The notes beneath the pieces were generated by a model. The model had not been told where the DNA came from. It searched no databases and was given only the letters and a program-made list of their open reading frames with translations. This document shows positions 30,620 to 41,700 of a stretch of DNA of 64,000 nt, one piece after another. Location: contig CASDXO010000008.1 in the NCBI GenBank assembly GCA_949285135.1, forward strand, positions 226,470 through 290,469, written 5' to 3'. Origin of the DNA: an uncultured Phascolarctobacterium sp. Its GTDB lineage: Bacteria > Bacillota > Negativicutes > Acidaminococcales > Acidaminococcaceae. The translations under genes and the position numbers were made by a program. Numbering within the stretch: the stretch's first letter is position 1; each line of letters opens with the position of its first letter.

Positions 30620-31912
30620 TCATATTCCAATATTTTTTATCGCGGTTCCCTGATAGTAATGCTGCAGGATTACCGCATAGTTATTGGCCGGGCTGGCATC
30701 CGCCATACCCTTGGCTCCCCAAATACTGAGTCCGACACCGCTGCCTTTGCCAAAACCATAAAATACAACTTTTTCTTCTTTGCCGCCACTGAAAAGATGA
30801 TAGCTGCTGTATACATTCTTCCAGATAGATTTCTCACTGTTATCGACACGGATATTGATATCCTTTCTGCCTATCTCCATTCCATAGTAATTTTCAATAG
30901 GCACTTCGAGATTATCCGGCAGCGGCGTAGTAATAATTAAATCAAAGAAGGTACTGTTCAGCGACAGTATCTTCATCAGTTCCTGTCCGCTGATACTTAC
31001 TGTTCCGGCATCACCGGAAATCACCATATTTCTGACGCGCCCAGTATCAGTCCTGTCATGGCCTTTACTTTTCAGCGGCGACAGCCTTATGCTGACCAGT
31101 TTACCAACAGTATACCCGTTTTGTTCCAGCAGGGTCTGCAGCAAAACAGGACTTATTTTATAATCCCACTTATAATCGGGGCATTCGTTATCATAATCCT
31201 GTACCGACTGCAGATAGCTGACGTTATAGCCCCAGGCTCCCAACGCCGATTCTGTACGCCCTCCGCTGCTGGAAGTTGTCACAGCACGGATAACATTGCC
31301 TGCAGCGTCAGTCAGCACCTTGCCTCTGGTTGCCATAACCAGACGGCTGATAGCATCTTTTTGGCTCTCCCGACCTGAATAAGGCAATTCGACGTCAGTA
31401 GCACTAATATCAAAGGCTTCCTGCTGATTTTCCTTCATCATATACACAGCATAACTTCTGGCTGCTACGGCCTGAGCCTTAATCGCTTCATCAGGCCAGA
31501 TTACCATGGTCTTACCGGCAACTACGCTGCACAGATAATCTTCCAGCTCCAGCTCATTAATAACCAGCAGCCTGCCATCTTGCAGCCTTGCACGCAAGGT
31601 ACCATCATAGCTCTTTTTATTTATTCGGGGCAGCATTCCGTTATCACTGGCAGCAAAACGTATGCGTCCTGTAAATACGATATCGTTGATTTTCAGGCCA
31701 CCATCTGCAACGCTTAAAAAGTATTTTCCCTTCGCCAAGGCAGCAGATTCTCCAGTTACTTCATCCACCACCAAAAAATCATCATCACAGCTTATCTCAG
31801 CATTATACTGCCTGCTGACTACCGCTGCTCTAACGCGGGCAGCTTCAGCCGCAACATTAATTCCTGCAAGTAATAATACGGATAAACATATGATAAACAA
31901 TCTTTTCAGCAT
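30620..31912 (-). CDS. SpoIID/LytB-domain protein with non-canonical active site
   Basis: 430 aa with an N-terminal signal peptide ([20 protein letters not shown]), so exported. The SpoIID domain is recognisable from the [20 protein letters not shown] block followed by ARSYA, and from [12 protein letters not shown] near the C-terminus. SpoIID is a septal peptidoglycan lytic transglycosylase in sporulation; LytB-like relatives occur in non-sporulating species. Here the usual catalytic Glu (E in the PxEM.xxWP motif) is replaced: residues 134-135 are Lys-Thr, and the C-terminal GHGVG-type motif reads GKGSGVG. Full length and in frame, so it may be a binding rather than a cutting protein. It lies between queH and queA. 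Confidence 0.85.
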   Translation of the reverse strand: MLKRLFIICLSVLLLAGINVAAEAARVRAAVVSRQYNAEISCDDDFLVVDEVTGESAALAKGKYFLSVADGGLKINDIVFTGRIRFAASDNGMLPRINKKSYDGTLRARLQDGRLLVINELELEDYLCSVVAGKTMVIWPDEAIKAQAVAARSYAVYMMKENQQEAFDISATDVELPYSGRESQKDAISRLVMATRGKVLTDAAGNVIRAVTTSSSGGRTESALGAWGYNVSYLQSVQDYDNECPDYKWDYKISPVLLQTLLEQNGYTVGKLVSIRLSPLKSKGHDRTDTGRVRNMVISGDAGTVSISGQELMKILSLNSTFFDLIITTPLPDNLEVPIENYYGMEIGRKDINIRVDNSEKSIWKNVYSSYHLFSGGKEEKVVFYGFGKGSGVGLSIWGAKGMADASPANNYAVILQHYYQGTAIKNIGI

Positions 31913-31916
31913 CTGC

Positions 31917-32483
31917 TTATTCTCCGGTTTCCGCCACAGCTTTTTTCTTTTTCTTCACTCTTTCGTATCTGTCCCGCTCACTGAAAACGCAGCCGCAGTA
32001 TGGCTGACGGTACAGCTCCATCTCAAGGCTGATATCCACCCCGCGCTGATAACCTTCACGAAAATCTTCGTAGTAAAAAGGAATATTAAACTCGTCAGCA
32101 GCTTCCTGCGCAATTTGTCTAATAAGCTCGTGCTTCTGGTAGGGACTGACCAAAAGCGTCGTACTGAACGCATCATAGCCGTTTTCTTTGGCATACTCAG
32201 CTGCATAGCGCATTCTTACCCTGTAACAGTAGGCACAGCGCACTACCGGTTCATTAAGCATACCACGCAGACATTCTTCCAAAGGATAACTTTTATCCAC
32301 AATCAGATTATATTTTTTCTTCTCACAGAATTCTCTTAAAGTATTCAGCCGATGCTTAAATTCCTTATAGGGATGAATATTGGGGTTAAAATATAAGATA
32401 TCGAATTTTTTACCATCTGCGGTCAGCTTCTCTGTAGGATAACAGGAACAGGGTCCACAGCAGGCATGTAATAACAGCTTCAT
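31917..32483 (-). CDS. queH: QueH, epoxyqueuosine reductase
   Basis: 188 aa; performs the last step of queuosine synthesis in organisms without QueG. The N-terminal LLLHACCGPCSCYPTEKL contains the adjacent Cys pair and CxxC that mark the DUF208/QueH family. Further Cys pairs (CAYCYRVRMRYAA and YCGCVFSERDRYE) fit the Fe-S and metal sites. Its position with queA and tgt supports the role. Confidence 0.93.
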   Translation of the reverse strand: MKLLLHACCGPCSCYPTEKLTADGKKFDILYFNPNIHPYKEFKHRLNTLREFCEKKKYNLIVDKSYPLEECLRGMLNEPVVRCAYCYRVRMRYAAEYAKENGYDAFSTTLLVSPYQKHELIRQIAQEAADEFNIPFYYEDFREGYQRGVDISLEMELYRQPYCGCVFSERDRYERVKKKKKAVAETGE

Positions 32484-32486
32484 AAT

Positions 32487-33494
32487 CTATCCTTTCTCAG
32501 GGAACGGCACACCCAGATAACGATATGTTTCACGGGTAGCAATGCGTCCGCGAGGCGTACGCTGCAGCATTCCCTGCTGTAAGAGATAAGGTTCAATAAC
32601 ATCTTCTATTGTTGCTGCTTCCTCACTGATTGCCGCAGCAATTGTTTCTATACCTACAGGTCCGCCGCCAAAAGTTTTAACTATCGTCGTCAATATTCTG
32701 CGGTCATTCCTGTCAAAACCATAGGCATCTACTTCCAGCTTGGCAAGAGCTTCAGACGCAACCTGTCTGGTAATGGTTTCACTGCCAAGCACCTGGGCAA
32801 AATCTCGTACGCGCTTTAACAATCGGTTAGCTATACGCGGTGTACCGCGGCTGCGTCTGGCAATTTCTGCGGCTCCATCATGATCTATTTTTACATCAAG
32901 AATTTCTGCCGCACGTGTAACAATAAACTGCAGTTCTGATGGTTTATAAAATTCCAGACGGCACTGCACCCCAAAACGGTCACGTAAAGGTGCCGCTATG
33001 GCCCCCAGACGCGTCGTTGCACCTATCAGCGTAAATTTAGGTAAATCAAGCCGCACGCTGCGAGCACTTGGCCCTTTGCCGATAATAATATCCAGCGCAA
33101 AGTCTTCCATGGCAGAATACAGTATTTCTTCGACAGTTTTGGACAGGCGATGTATTTCGTCAATAAACAGCACATCATTATCTCCAAGATTGGTCAAAAT
33201 CGCAGCAAGATCTCCCTGCCTTTCTATTGCCGGCCCGGAAGTAACACGGATATTGACGTTCAGTTCATTGGCAATAATATTTGCCAATGTGGTTTTGCCA
33301 AGACCCGGAGGCCCGAAAAGCAGCACGTGGTCAAGAGCCTCTTTTCTTGCTGCAGCAGCCTTGATAAAGACAGACAGATTATCCTTAATCTGTTCCTGAC
33401 CGATATATTCCTTCAGAACACGCGGCCGCAGACTGTATTGCCAACCGTCAGCTTCCTGCTCCTGTCCGGCAATAATTCTATCATCAAACTCCAT
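32487..33494 (-). CDS. ruvB: RuvB, Holliday junction branch-migration helicase
   Basis: 335 aa AAA+ motor. Walker A is [13 protein letters not shown], Walker B is [11 protein letters not shown], and the sensor and winged-helix regions ([18 protein letters not shown] and [17 protein letters not shown]) are intact. It lies 2 bp past ruvA. Together with RuvA and RuvC it resolves junctions in recombinational repair. Confidence 0.98.
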   Translation of the reverse strand: MEFDDRIIAGQEQEADGWQYSLRPRVLKEYIGQEQIKDNLSVFIKAAAARKEALDHVLLFGPPGLGKTTLANIIANELNVNIRVTSGPAIERQGDLAAILTNLGDNDVLFIDEIHRLSKTVEEILYSAMEDFALDIIIGKGPSARSVRLDLPKFTLIGATTRLGAIAAPLRDRFGVQCRLEFYKPSELQFIVTRAAEILDVKIDHDGAAEIARRSRGTPRIANRLLKRVRDFAQVLGSETITRQVASEALAKLEVDAYGFDRNDRRILTTIVKTFGGGPVGIETIAAAISEEAATIEDVIEPYLLQQGMLQRTPRGRIATRETYRYLGVPFPEKG

Positions 33495-33496
33495 TT

Positions 33497-34096
33497 CTAT
33501 CTCCTTGCAAACAATTTAAGTGCCTGCCGCAATATAGCTTCTCCGCTCAGGCTGGCACAATCCGGTATTTCCTTAAGCACCGGCATAATCTCACTGTTAC
33601 TGTAACCAAGAGACAGCAGGGCTTCAATCGCTTCGTCAACAGCTCCATTACCTCCAGGCAACTCTGTTTCCGACATAACTTCCTCATTTTCAGCACTGCT
33701 GATCTTATCCTTTAATTCCAGCAGCATTCTTTCAGCAGTCTTCTTCCCTACTCCTGGGAGCTTGACCAGCATTTTCAGATCCTTGTTGCTTACTGCCGAA
33801 TAAAATGCATCCGGCTTAACAGCAGACAAAATGCCAAGAGCCATCTTTGGCCCCACACCGCTTACCGTAAGCAGGATTTCAAATAAATCATAGTATTCCC
33901 TGGTTAAAAAACCGTACAGTAAAATGGCATCTTCACGTACTGTTGTATGCACATGTATCCTTATTTCCTTGCCCAGAACCAGCTGTGCCAGATGGGCTGC
34001 AGGCATGAAAACTCTGTATCCGACTCCGCCTGCTGTATCAATAATGCAGTATTCAGCTTCAAGCTGCCCAACAGTTCCTTTCAAAGCTCCTATCAT
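33497..34096 (-). CDS. ruvA: RuvA, Holliday junction-binding protein
   Basis: 199 aa. OB-fold N-terminus ([18 protein letters not shown]), helix-hairpin-helix motifs ([17 protein letters not shown] and [21 protein letters not shown]), a flexible acidic linker and the C-terminal RuvB-binding domain ([16 protein letters not shown]). The ATG follows the ruvC stop directly (TAAATG). Confidence 0.97.
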   Translation of the reverse strand: MIGALKGTVGQLEAEYCIIDTAGGVGYRVFMPAAHLAQLVLGKEIRIHVHTTVREDAILLYGFLTREYYDLFEILLTVSGVGPKMALGILSAVKPDAFYSAVSNKDLKMLVKLPGVGKKTAERMLLELKDKISSAENEEVMSETELPGGNGAVDEAIEALLSLGYSNSEIMPVLKEIPDCASLSGEAILRQALKLFARR

Positions 34097-34591
34097 TTAT
34101 TTCAACTCCTGCCATCTTCTTGTAGCTGCGGTATGCAAACCGCAGACAGCAACCGCCAGAGCATCGGCTACATCATCTGGCTTCGGCTTTTGCCTGATGT
34201 TCAGCAAATGCTGCACCATATAGGTTACCTGCTCTTTATTGGCACTTCCTGTACCTACTACCGCCAGCTTAATCTGCATGGGTGTAAACTCCAGCACCGG
34301 CAAATTTCTATTGGCCGCTGTAAGCAGCACCACACCTCTTGCCTGCCCCACAGCAATAGCCGTAGTAACATTACGATTGAAAAAAAGCTGCTCTATACTC
34401 ATAATATCAGGTCTGTAAGTTTCTATCAACGCCGATATCTCATCATATATTTTTTTCAGACGCATTTCCGGCTGCATATCCTTATCAGTAAAAACTGCGC
34501 CGTAATGAACCGGACGCAGTCTGTTGCCCGTCATATCAACCAGACCATAACCACAGATAGCAGTACCGGGATCAATTCCTAATGCCAGCAA
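34097..34591 (-). CDS. ruvC: RuvC, Holliday junction resolvase
   Basis: 164 aa. [17 protein letters not shown] has the first catalytic Asp and [14 protein letters not shown] the conserved Glu; the C-terminal [15 protein letters not shown] has the remaining acidic residues. It starts with TTG at 34591 with GGAGG 6 bases upstream. It is the first gene of ruvCAB; a TATAAT on the minus strand at 34622-34617 could be its promoter, although the -35 would fall in the yebC terminator. Confidence 0.97.
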   Translation of the reverse strand: MLALGIDPGTAICGYGLVDMTGNRLRPVHYGAVFTDKDMQPEMRLKKIYDEISALIETYRPDIMSIEQLFFNRNVTTAIAVGQARGVVLLTAANRNLPVLEFTPMQIKLAVVGTGSANKEQVTYMVQHLLNIRQKPKPDDVADALAVAVCGLHTAATRRWQELK

Positions 34592-34623
34592 GATAAACCT
34601 CCACCATTGTTACATAATTATAG

Positions 34624-34653
34624 AAAAAAGCAGGCCAGACAGCCTGCTTTTTA
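34624..34653 (-). terminator. Terminator of yebC
   Basis: GCAGGC stem with a 6-base loop flanked by A and T runs, directly after the yebC stop. Confidence 0.85.
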
Positions 34654-34654
34654 A

Positions 34655-35395
34655 TTATTCTTCCTCATCCTCCGGCAGATCAGCATTAGTATACACGTCT
34701 TGCACATCATCCAGATCTTCGAGTGCATCCAGCATCTTCTGAACTTTTTCAGCATCTTCTGCGCTCAGTTCAGCCATGGTATCAGGCACCATTGTGATTT
34801 CAGACATTTCCACTTCGATATTGTTATCAGCCAGAGCTTGCTCAACAGCTTCAAAATCATCAGGCTGAGTAACAATTTCAAAACCGTCTTCATCACCTTT
34901 GATATCCTCAGCACCAGCTTCCAGAGTCATCATCATCAGGTCATCTTCACTTACGCCTGCTTCACTGCTGATAGCAAAAATACCTTTACGTTTGAACATC
35001 CAGTTTACGCAGCCAGTCTCACCCATGTTGCCGCCGTATTTAGAAAATACATGACGGACATCTGCTGCAGTACGGTTGCGATTATCAGTCAAGGCACTTA
35101 CCATAATGGCAACGCCTGCCGGTCCGTAGCCTTCATAGGTAATTTCTTCATAATTGCTGCCTTCCAGAGCACCCTGACCTTTCTGAATAGCACGCTGGAT
35201 ATTGTCTTTGGGGATATTGTTAGCCTTAGCCTTGGACAAAGCCAGTTTCAGCTTCATATTACCGGTAGGGTCAGCGCCGCCCATACGTACTGCAATGGTA
35301 ATTTCTCTGCTGATTTTAGTGGTAATCTTACCGCGCAAAGCATCGGCTTTACCTTTTTTATGTTTAATATTGGCCCATTTAGAATGTCCTGACAT
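34655..35395 (-). CDS. yebC: YebC/PmpR family protein
   Basis: 246 aa. The MSGHSKWANIKHKKGKADA start, the EGYGPAGVAIMV block and the acidic C-terminus (DDVQDVYTNADLPEDEEE) are diagnostic. The family has been described as transcription regulators (PmpR) and, more recently, as a translation factor easing polyproline stalling. It lies upstream of ruvCAB as in many bacteria but is separated from it by a terminator. Confidence 0.96.
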   Translation of the reverse strand: MSGHSKWANIKHKKGKADALRGKITTKISREITIAVRMGGADPTGNMKLKLALSKAKANNIPKDNIQRAIQKGQGALEGSNYEEITYEGYGPAGVAIMVSALTDNRNRTAADVRHVFSKYGGNMGETGCVNWMFKRKGIFAISSEAGVSEDDLMMMTLEAGAEDIKGDEDGFEIVTQPDDFEAVEQALADNNIEVEMSEITMVPDTMAELSAEDAEKVQKMLDALEDLDDVQDVYTNADLPEDEEE

Positions 35396-35448
35396 ACTTA
35401 AATTCCTCCAAACTTCACTGTTTCTAAAATTTTAATAATTACCGTAAT

Positions 35449-35477
35449 ATTATACTACGCCGCTATTATTTTTACAA
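35449..35477 (-). promoter_or_regulatory. Promoter of yebC
   Basis: TTGTAA (35477-35472) and TATAAT (35454-35449) on the minus strand, 17-base spacing, about 54 bases before the yebC ATG. Confidence 0.7.
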
Positions 35478-35502
35478 GCAATCCGCGCTTTATTCTATAC
35501 TG

Positions 35503-35715
35503 TCAGCGCAGCAGCCGCGGCAAATATTTAAAGATGAAATAAAATCCCAAAGTCAGCGCCAAGGCCAGGCTGCCGCTGTCATAATCCACATGCCCGAGAG
35601 CTATGCTGTTAAGTCCTGCTATAAAAATCATGTTAAGCCAGAGAAAACCATACCCCCATAAAAATATTCTCACCAAAAAAGGCGGCTTGCGGTACTCCTG
35701 ATTATTTGCTGTCAT
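35503..35715 (-). CDS. Small two-helix membrane protein
   Basis: 70 aa. Two predicted membrane segments (about residues 14-37 and 49-64) with an aromatic-rich first helix (FLWGYGFLWLNMIFIAG) and a basic C-terminus (KYLPRLLR). The ATG at 35715 lies within the last 14 bases of rmuC, which suggests coupled translation. I recognise no family. Confidence 0.65.
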   Translation of the reverse strand: MTANNQEYRKPPFLVRIFLWGYGFLWLNMIFIAGLNSIALGHVDYDSGSLALALTLGFYFIFKYLPRLLR

Positions 35716-36853
35716 CTTCCATACCTCCCGCTGTCGGTGTCTTTATTTCTTCCGCCATCTTGAGTTTTCTGCTGATTAACGCTGCTTTTTTGCGGGCATT
35801 ATCTACACTGCTTTCCGCTTCAGACAGCTTTTTACCAGTTTTCTCCAGCGTTTCCAGCAGCAACTCCGTATCATGCCTCAGTGCAGTCAGAATTTGCCAT
35901 ACCTGTTCTGCCTGCTGCCTTATTGCAACAGTACGAAAACCTGCCTGCAGGCTGCTGAGCAGGGCAGCCAAAGTCGTCGGTCCGGCCAGACACACTCTGC
36001 AGCTTCTCTGTAATTCATCCATCAGCCCATCGATATTTACAGCCTCTGTAAAAAGTCCCTCGCTGGGCAGATACATTACTGCAAAATCTGTAGAATAAGG
36101 AGGCTGAATATATTTATCACGAATATCTTTGGCTTCACTTTTAAGTCTGCGTTCAAGCTGCTTTAATGCAGCTTCTGCCTCAGCAGCACTGCCGCTTTCT
36201 CTTGCCGACTGCAGGCGCTGATAATCTTCCTGCGGAAACTTGGCATCTATCGGCAGCAGGATTTCGCCTTCCGCATGTGGTATACGCAGAGCAAATTCCA
36301 CCCGCAAATTGCTGCGGGGACGAATCTCGACATTCTCAGCCACTCTTGCTTTGGGCAGTATATCATACAGCAGCGTCGCCAGCTGCATTTCACCCCAGAT
36401 ACCGCGAGTTTTAACATTTGTCAGTATACGCCGCAGCTCATCCACCCCGCCAGCCAGACTCTGCATTTCACCCAGTCCACGATGCATCTCTTCCAGTCTG
36501 CTGCTGACCAGAGAAAACTTCTGTTCCAGCGAGCTGCTGAGTCTTTCATCTACCGTGAAACGTATCTGCTCCAGATTTCTGTTGGTCAGATCTGCCAAAC
36601 GCGCTACCCTTTTATCTATCTGCTCACTGATACGGTCAGATGCCTGCTGATTTTCCATGCGGGAAGCTCTGGCAAGAGCAGTCTGCTCAGAACGAAGATC
36701 CCTGATTGCTTCATAAAATGCGCGCTCCAATGCTTCCATACGCTGCAGCTGCTCTGTATTATCTGTCGCCTTGTCTTTTTTCAGCAGCAGGGTTATAAGG
36801 GCAATTATTAACAACATGCCGATAAGTATTGCTGCATATATCATAAATTCCAT
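35702..36853 (-). CDS. rmuC: RmuC-family DNA recombination protein
   Basis: 383 aa. An N-terminal membrane helix (MIYAAILIGMLLIIALITLLL), then a long coiled coil (about residues 35-150), then the nuclease-like domain with GIWGEMQLATLLYDIL, LLPIDAKFPQEDYQ and FAVMYLPSEGLF. RmuC limits DNA inversions at short repeats in E. coli; the biochemical activity is not settled. The ATG at 36853 is preferred, as the upstream extension has no ribosome-binding site and runs into the promoter region. Confidence 0.93.
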   Translation of the reverse strand: MEFMIYAAILIGMLLIIALITLLLKKDKATDNTEQLQRMEALERAFYEAIRDLRSEQTALARASRMENQQASDRISEQIDKRVARLADLTNRNLEQIRFTVDERLSSSLEQKFSLVSSRLEEMHRGLGEMQSLAGGVDELRRILTNVKTRGIWGEMQLATLLYDILPKARVAENVEIRPRSNLRVEFALRIPHAEGEILLPIDAKFPQEDYQRLQSARESGSAAEAEAALKQLERRLKSEAKDIRDKYIQPPYSTDFAVMYLPSEGLFTEAVNIDGLMDELQRSCRVCLAGPTTLAALLSSLQAGFRTVAIRQQAEQVWQILTALRHDTELLLETLEKTGKKLSEAESSVDNARKKAALISRKLKMAEEIKTPTAGGMEDDSK

Positions 36854-36887
36854 GTCCTGTTCCTGTCTTTCCCTGTTTTTACCACAA

Positions 36888-36917
36888 ATTATATCAAATA
36901 CAAGCAGCCTTTGGCAA
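36888..36917 (-). promoter_or_regulatory. Promoter of rmuC
   Basis: TTGCCA (36917-36912) and TATAAT (36893-36888) on the minus strand with 18-base spacing, about 35 bases before rmuC. Confidence 0.65.
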
Positions 36918-36931
36918 AGAAACAATTTAGA

Positions 36932-36959
36932 TTACATTATCAGGCTTTTAGTGTATAAT
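36932..36959 (+). promoter_or_regulatory. Promoter of the tetR-efflux operon
   Basis: TTACAT and a perfect TATAAT on plus with 16-base spacing, about 48 bases before the TetR start. The AT-rich TTAATTAACCGATTAA just downstream (about 36965-36985) has partial dyad symmetry and could be the TetR operator; this is inference. It is divergent from the rmuC promoter. Confidence 0.6.
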
Positions 36960-37006
36960 ATGACTAATTAATTAACCGATTAAATTTTATTGCCGAGGTA
37001 TTTATT

Positions 37007-37612
37007 ATGTCAGAACACGCCAATAATATGAGCCATAGCGCTGCCAAAATTCTGAACGCAGCCATAGACCTGTTTGCATCCGATAATTTTAATGCCGTCT
37101 CCATAAAACAGATTGCTGTCGCCAGCGGTGTCAACAGCGCTTTGATATCTTATTATTTCGGCGGCAAAAAAAATCTTTATCAGGCAGTACTCAACACTCA
37201 GTCAGAAGTTTTTTTTCATCTGATAGATAATATCCGTACCATGGAGATATCGCCGCTCAGCAAACTGCATCATTACGTTCATTCCATCGTCCGGCTGCAG
37301 AAAGAACATCCTCACTGTATTCATCTTATTTACCGTGAACTGCTTTCACCTCAGCCCATGTTTGAAAACTTCGTTAAAAACAGACTGTACAGGATTCATC
37401 AGTTTATGACTGAACTGGTTGCGGAAGCCATCGAACGCAAAGAAATCAGCAGTCGTATTCAGCCCACTCACGTAGCTTTTACGCTGGAAAGTATTATCAT
37501 GTTTTTCTTTCTTACTCATAATCAGATTCGTGACCTGGGCAATTTTATGCCCGGAAATGAAATTGATTATCTTACCCAGGCACTTAATACCTATCTTGCT
37601 TCACTGAGTTAA
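37007..37612 (+). CDS. TetR-family transcriptional regulator
   Basis: 201 aa. N-terminal HTH (AAKILNAAIDLFASDNFNAVSIKQIAVASGVNSALISYYFGG, about residues 12-55) is a clear TetR DNA-binding domain. The C-terminal ligand domain has a CerR/YbiH-like look (HPHCIHLIYRELLSPQPMFENF). It is the first gene of the operon with the MFP and RND genes 18 bp downstream, so it most likely represses its own efflux operon. Inducer unknown. Confidence 0.9.
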   Translation: MSEHANNMSHSAAKILNAAIDLFASDNFNAVSIKQIAVASGVNSALISYYFGGKKNLYQAVLNTQSEVFFHLIDNIRTMEISPLSKLHHYVHSIVRLQKEHPHCIHLIYRELLSPQPMFENFVKNRLYRIHQFMTELVAEAIERKEISSRIQPTHVAFTLESIIMFFFLTHNQIRDLGNFMPGNEIDYLTQALNTYLASLS

Positions 37613-37630
37613 ACAAACGGAGGTTGCATC

Positions 37631-38752
37631 ATGCTGCATAATATTCTGACCGATCCCCGCAAGAAAAAAATGACCGCTGCTTTAACATTGCTCGTCATTG
37701 CTACAGCGGGCTGGTATTGTTACACAAGTTTCAGTACCAAACCGACTGAAGAAAAAACTGTTCCTATTGTACGAACACTGACTGTGGGTACAGATGAAAC
37801 AACATCAGACAATATTTATCCCGGCGAAATCCGCGGCCGTTATGAAAGCAATCTTGCTTTTCAGGTTGCCGGAAAAATTAATGCCAGATATGTTGATATC
37901 GGCAGCACAGTGCACGCCGGCCAGATTCTGATGACCATTGACCCTAAAGACATCCTGCAATCTGTGGAAAACAGCAATGCGCAGCTTGCATCCGCTGCTG
38001 CAAATCAGAAACTGGCTGCAGACAACGCTGCCCGTTATGCAAAGCTATATGCCAGCGGAGCTGTAAGTCAGGCAGTATTTGACCAGTACAATACCCAGTT
38101 AGAGGCAGCCAATGCCGCGCTGAGACAGGCTCAGGCGCAGGCCAACACATCCTCCAATCAGCTGGAATATACCAATCTGCGCAGTGACGCTGACGGTGTT
38201 GTGGCTAATATTACCGGTGAAGTGGGCCAAATAGCAGCAGCAGGTTCCCCACTTGTTACAGTCATCAAAAACGGTGAAAGAGAAATCCAGATAGCCGTGC
38301 CGGAAAATCAGCTGCCTTATATAGCTGTGGGCGAAAAAGCTCAGGTAACCTTCTGGGCTTTAAAAAATCAGCAGTCTGAAGGCAGGATTCGCGAAATATC
38401 TCCTGTTGCAGATCCTGTAACCAGAACCTATAAAGTACGCGTTGCCGTAGACCATCTTCCTGCCGAGGCTCAGCTGGGAATGACGGCCAAGGTAATCTTG
38501 CCGGGCACGGCAGCAGAAAGTATTCTGCTGCCTATCAGCGCCATTTATCAGGTAGCAGGTCAGCCACAGGTCTGGATAGTAGATGCCGATAAAAAGGCTC
38601 GCCTTATAAACGTTACTCTGGGTGCCTACAGCGGCAATAAAGTTGCCGTTACTGGCGGTCTGAAAAAAGGCGACCGTGTTATCACCGCAGGTATTGATAA
38701 ACTTACAGAAAATCAGGAAGTACGCTTATTGGAAAGCGGTGACCAATTATGA
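37631..38752 (+). CDS. RND efflux pump periplasmic adaptor (membrane fusion protein)
   Basis: 373 aa HlyD/AcrA-family adaptor. N-terminal membrane anchor (AALTLLVIATAGWYCYTSF), lipoyl half-motifs (NLAFQVAGKINARYVDIG), a coiled-coil hairpin (about residues 110-180, Ala/Gln-rich) and the beta-barrel and membrane-proximal domains (QIAVPENQLPYIAVGEKAQVTFW). It bridges the inner-membrane RND pump to an outer-membrane channel. It overlaps the pump start by 4 bases (ATGA). No TolC-type gene is nearby. Confidence 0.92.
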   Translation: MLHNILTDPRKKKMTAALTLLVIATAGWYCYTSFSTKPTEEKTVPIVRTLTVGTDETTSDNIYPGEIRGRYESNLAFQVAGKINARYVDIGSTVHAGQILMTIDPKDILQSVENSNAQLASAAANQKLAADNAARYAKLYASGAVSQAVFDQYNTQLEAANAALRQAQAQANTSSNQLEYTNLRSDADGVVANITGEVGQIAAAGSPLVTVIKNGEREIQIAVPENQLPYIAVGEKAQVTFWALKNQQSEGRIREISPVADPVTRTYKVRVAVDHLPAEAQLGMTAKVILPGTAAESILLPISAIYQVAGQPQVWIVDADKKARLINVTLGAYSGNKVAVTGGLKKGDRVITAGIDKLTENQEVRLLESGDQL

Positions 38753-41700
38753 GGCATGTAAACTGGGCTGAATGGTCCATCAGGCATAAACAGATAATTT
38801 ACTTTTTCGCTTTTCTGATTCTCGTCATGGGTATTTATTCCTTTAAATCTCTGGGACGCAGTGAAGACCCCAGTTTTACTGTCAAACAGATGGTTGTCTA
38901 CGCTTCCTGGCCTGGAGCCAGTGCCAAGGAAGTGGAAATGCACCTTACCGACGAACTGGAAAAGCAAATTCAAAATGTTCCCAATATAGATAAAATTACC
39001 AGTTATTCCCGCCCCGGCACCTCTGTTATCACTGTCTATCTGAAAGATGAGGTGCCAGGCTCAGAAGTACGCCAGCGCTGGCTGGAACTGCGCAATATGG
39101 TTAATGACATTAAAGACCAGCTGCCGGAAGGAGTTTACGGCCCATATTTTAATGACCGTTTTGACGACGTATACGGCAATATTTACGCGCTAACCGGTGA
39201 CGGCTACTCTTATGAAGACATGCGTCGCTATGCAGAAAAAATACGACTTGATTTCACCGCTGTTCCTGACGTGCAAAAAGTCGAACTTGTCGGCGTTCAA
39301 CCGGAAAAAATCTTTGTCCAGATGGACACAGACAAACTTGCTCAGCTGGGTCTTGATATTAACAGCATTGCCTCTGTCATCAAGGCTCAGACTGCGGTTA
39401 CGCCTTCCGGTATGATAGAAGCAGAAGTAAACAATACTTATCTGCGCCTTACCGGTGCCCCTGAAAGCCTGGAAAATATCAGGAATATTCCTATAAATGC
39501 CAACGGCAAGGTTTTCCGCCTGGGCGATATTGCTGCTATTACCAGAGATTATGCCGACCCGCCGGAAAGTAAGATGTATTTTAACGGACAGCCTGCCGTC
39601 GGTATCGCCATCTCCATGGAAGACGGCGGCGATAATATCAAACTGGGTCAGAATCTGTCCGCACAAGTCCAAAAGATAGAAAAAGAGCTTCCCCTTGGTC
39701 TGGAACTCAATCAGGTTGCCAATCAGCCGGAAGTTGTAAAAAATTCTATCAGCGAATTTTCCGAAAGCCTTTACGAAGCAATCTTCATCGTGCTGGCAGT
39801 CAGCCTTTTTTCTCTTGGCAGGCGCAGCGGCTATGTAATTTCCTGCTGCATCCCGCTGATTTTGTTAGGCACTTTTTCTGCCATGTTTGCTTTCGGCATC
39901 GACCTGCACAAAATTTCACTCGGTGCTCTGGTTATTTCCCTTGGTATGCTGGTTGACGATGCCATCGTTGTAGTAGAACTTATGGAAGTAAAAATGTCAG
40001 AAGGCTGGGAACGCATGAAAGCAGCCTCCTATGCTTTTAAAACCTGTGCCTGGCCTTTGCTTACCGGCACCGTGATTACCTGTCTTGGCTTCATGCCCAT
40101 AGCATTTTCTCAGGCCAGCGCCTCTGAATTTGCATTCAGTCTCTTTCCTGTTATGAGTATAACCCTGCTGTTTTCCTGGGTTGTTTCCGCCACCCTGGCC
40201 CCTGTACTTGGCTACGAATGGATAAAGCCCACGGTCATCAAACAGGAAAACTTTAATACACCATTTTATAAAAAGTTCCGCAGTTTATTAGCTTTTTCTC
40301 TTAAACACCGTTTTATCGTCCTCGGCATTACCATAGCTCTTTTTATCAGCTCCATCTTTATGATTCGTTTCATCAAGCAGGAATTTTTCCCTGCCTCTGT
40401 ACGTCCGGAGCTGCTGGTGGAGCTTAACCTGCCGGAAGGTTCCTCCATCAAGACTACTGATGCCGCAGCCCTGAAGCTTACTGAGCTTATCAAAGATGAT
40501 CCTGATTTACAGAGTGTTTCCACTTATGTAGGTGAAAGTGCTCCCCGCTTCGTACTCGTTATTGACCCGGTACAGCCCCGTGATAACTACGCGCAGCTTG
40601 TTGTCGTTGCCAAAGACGTAGAAGCACGTCAACGTCTGGAAAAGAAACTGCATCAGCTGGCCAATGTCAACCTGCCCGAAGTAACAGTCTTTTCCCGCAC
40701 TATCCCTCTGGGCCCGCCATCGCCTTATCCGGTTATGATTCGCGTCAGCGCTTCTACTGATGAACAGGCAAAAGAATATGCCTGGAAGGTACGTAAAGTA
40801 ATGGCAGCAGACCCAAATGTTACCATGACCCGTTTCGACTGGATGGAACAGACGCGTGTTGCTAAAGTAACGGTAGATAATGACAAACTGTTACAAATGG
40901 GTCTTACGCGTCATGATGTCGCCATGGCTTTGCAGGCGCAGCTTTCCGGTTACACTGTAGGCAGCTATCTGGAACATGACCAGGAAATAGGCATCGTTTT
41001 CCGTCTTGACCCTGCAGAACGTGCTGAAATAACCCAACTGGAAACTGTATCCATTCCTACTTCCGGCGGTGCTGTTCCTCTTGCCCAGATTGCCCGCATT
41101 GAATACGGCAGTGAAGACAATATGATCTGGCGCCGTAATCTGCGCCCGACCATTACTGTCAGCGGCAGTATTACTGATGATGTTACCGGCAACGACGTTA
41201 CCCAGAGAGTATATAATAATCTTGCTGCTATCCGTCAGGACCTTCCTGCTGGTGTAAATATAGCAATAGACGGCTCCCTGGAAGACAGTCAGGAAACTCT
41301 CAGCCATCTGCTGAAGCCCGTTCCCGTAATGATTGTACTAATGGCTGTACTGCTGATGCTGCAGCTGCAGGATATCCGCAAGCTGTTTGTCATCCTGTGT
41401 ACTGCGCCTCTTGGCATCATCGGCGTCATTTTTGGACTGCTGCTTTTTCATTCCACCCTCGGATTTATGGCCGAACTGGGTATTCTGGCATTGACGGGTA
41501 TCATTATCCGCAACAGCGTTGTCCTTATCGACCAAATCCAGCAGCATCTTGACTCCGGCATGCAGCCTTTAGATGCTGTAATCGAATCAGCCATAGTACG
41601 CTTCCGCCCCATCATGCTGGCAGCCTTTACAACTGTATTAGGACTGATACCTTTGTTCGCCAGCGTTTTTTGGAATGCAATTGCCGTATCTATTGCCGCA

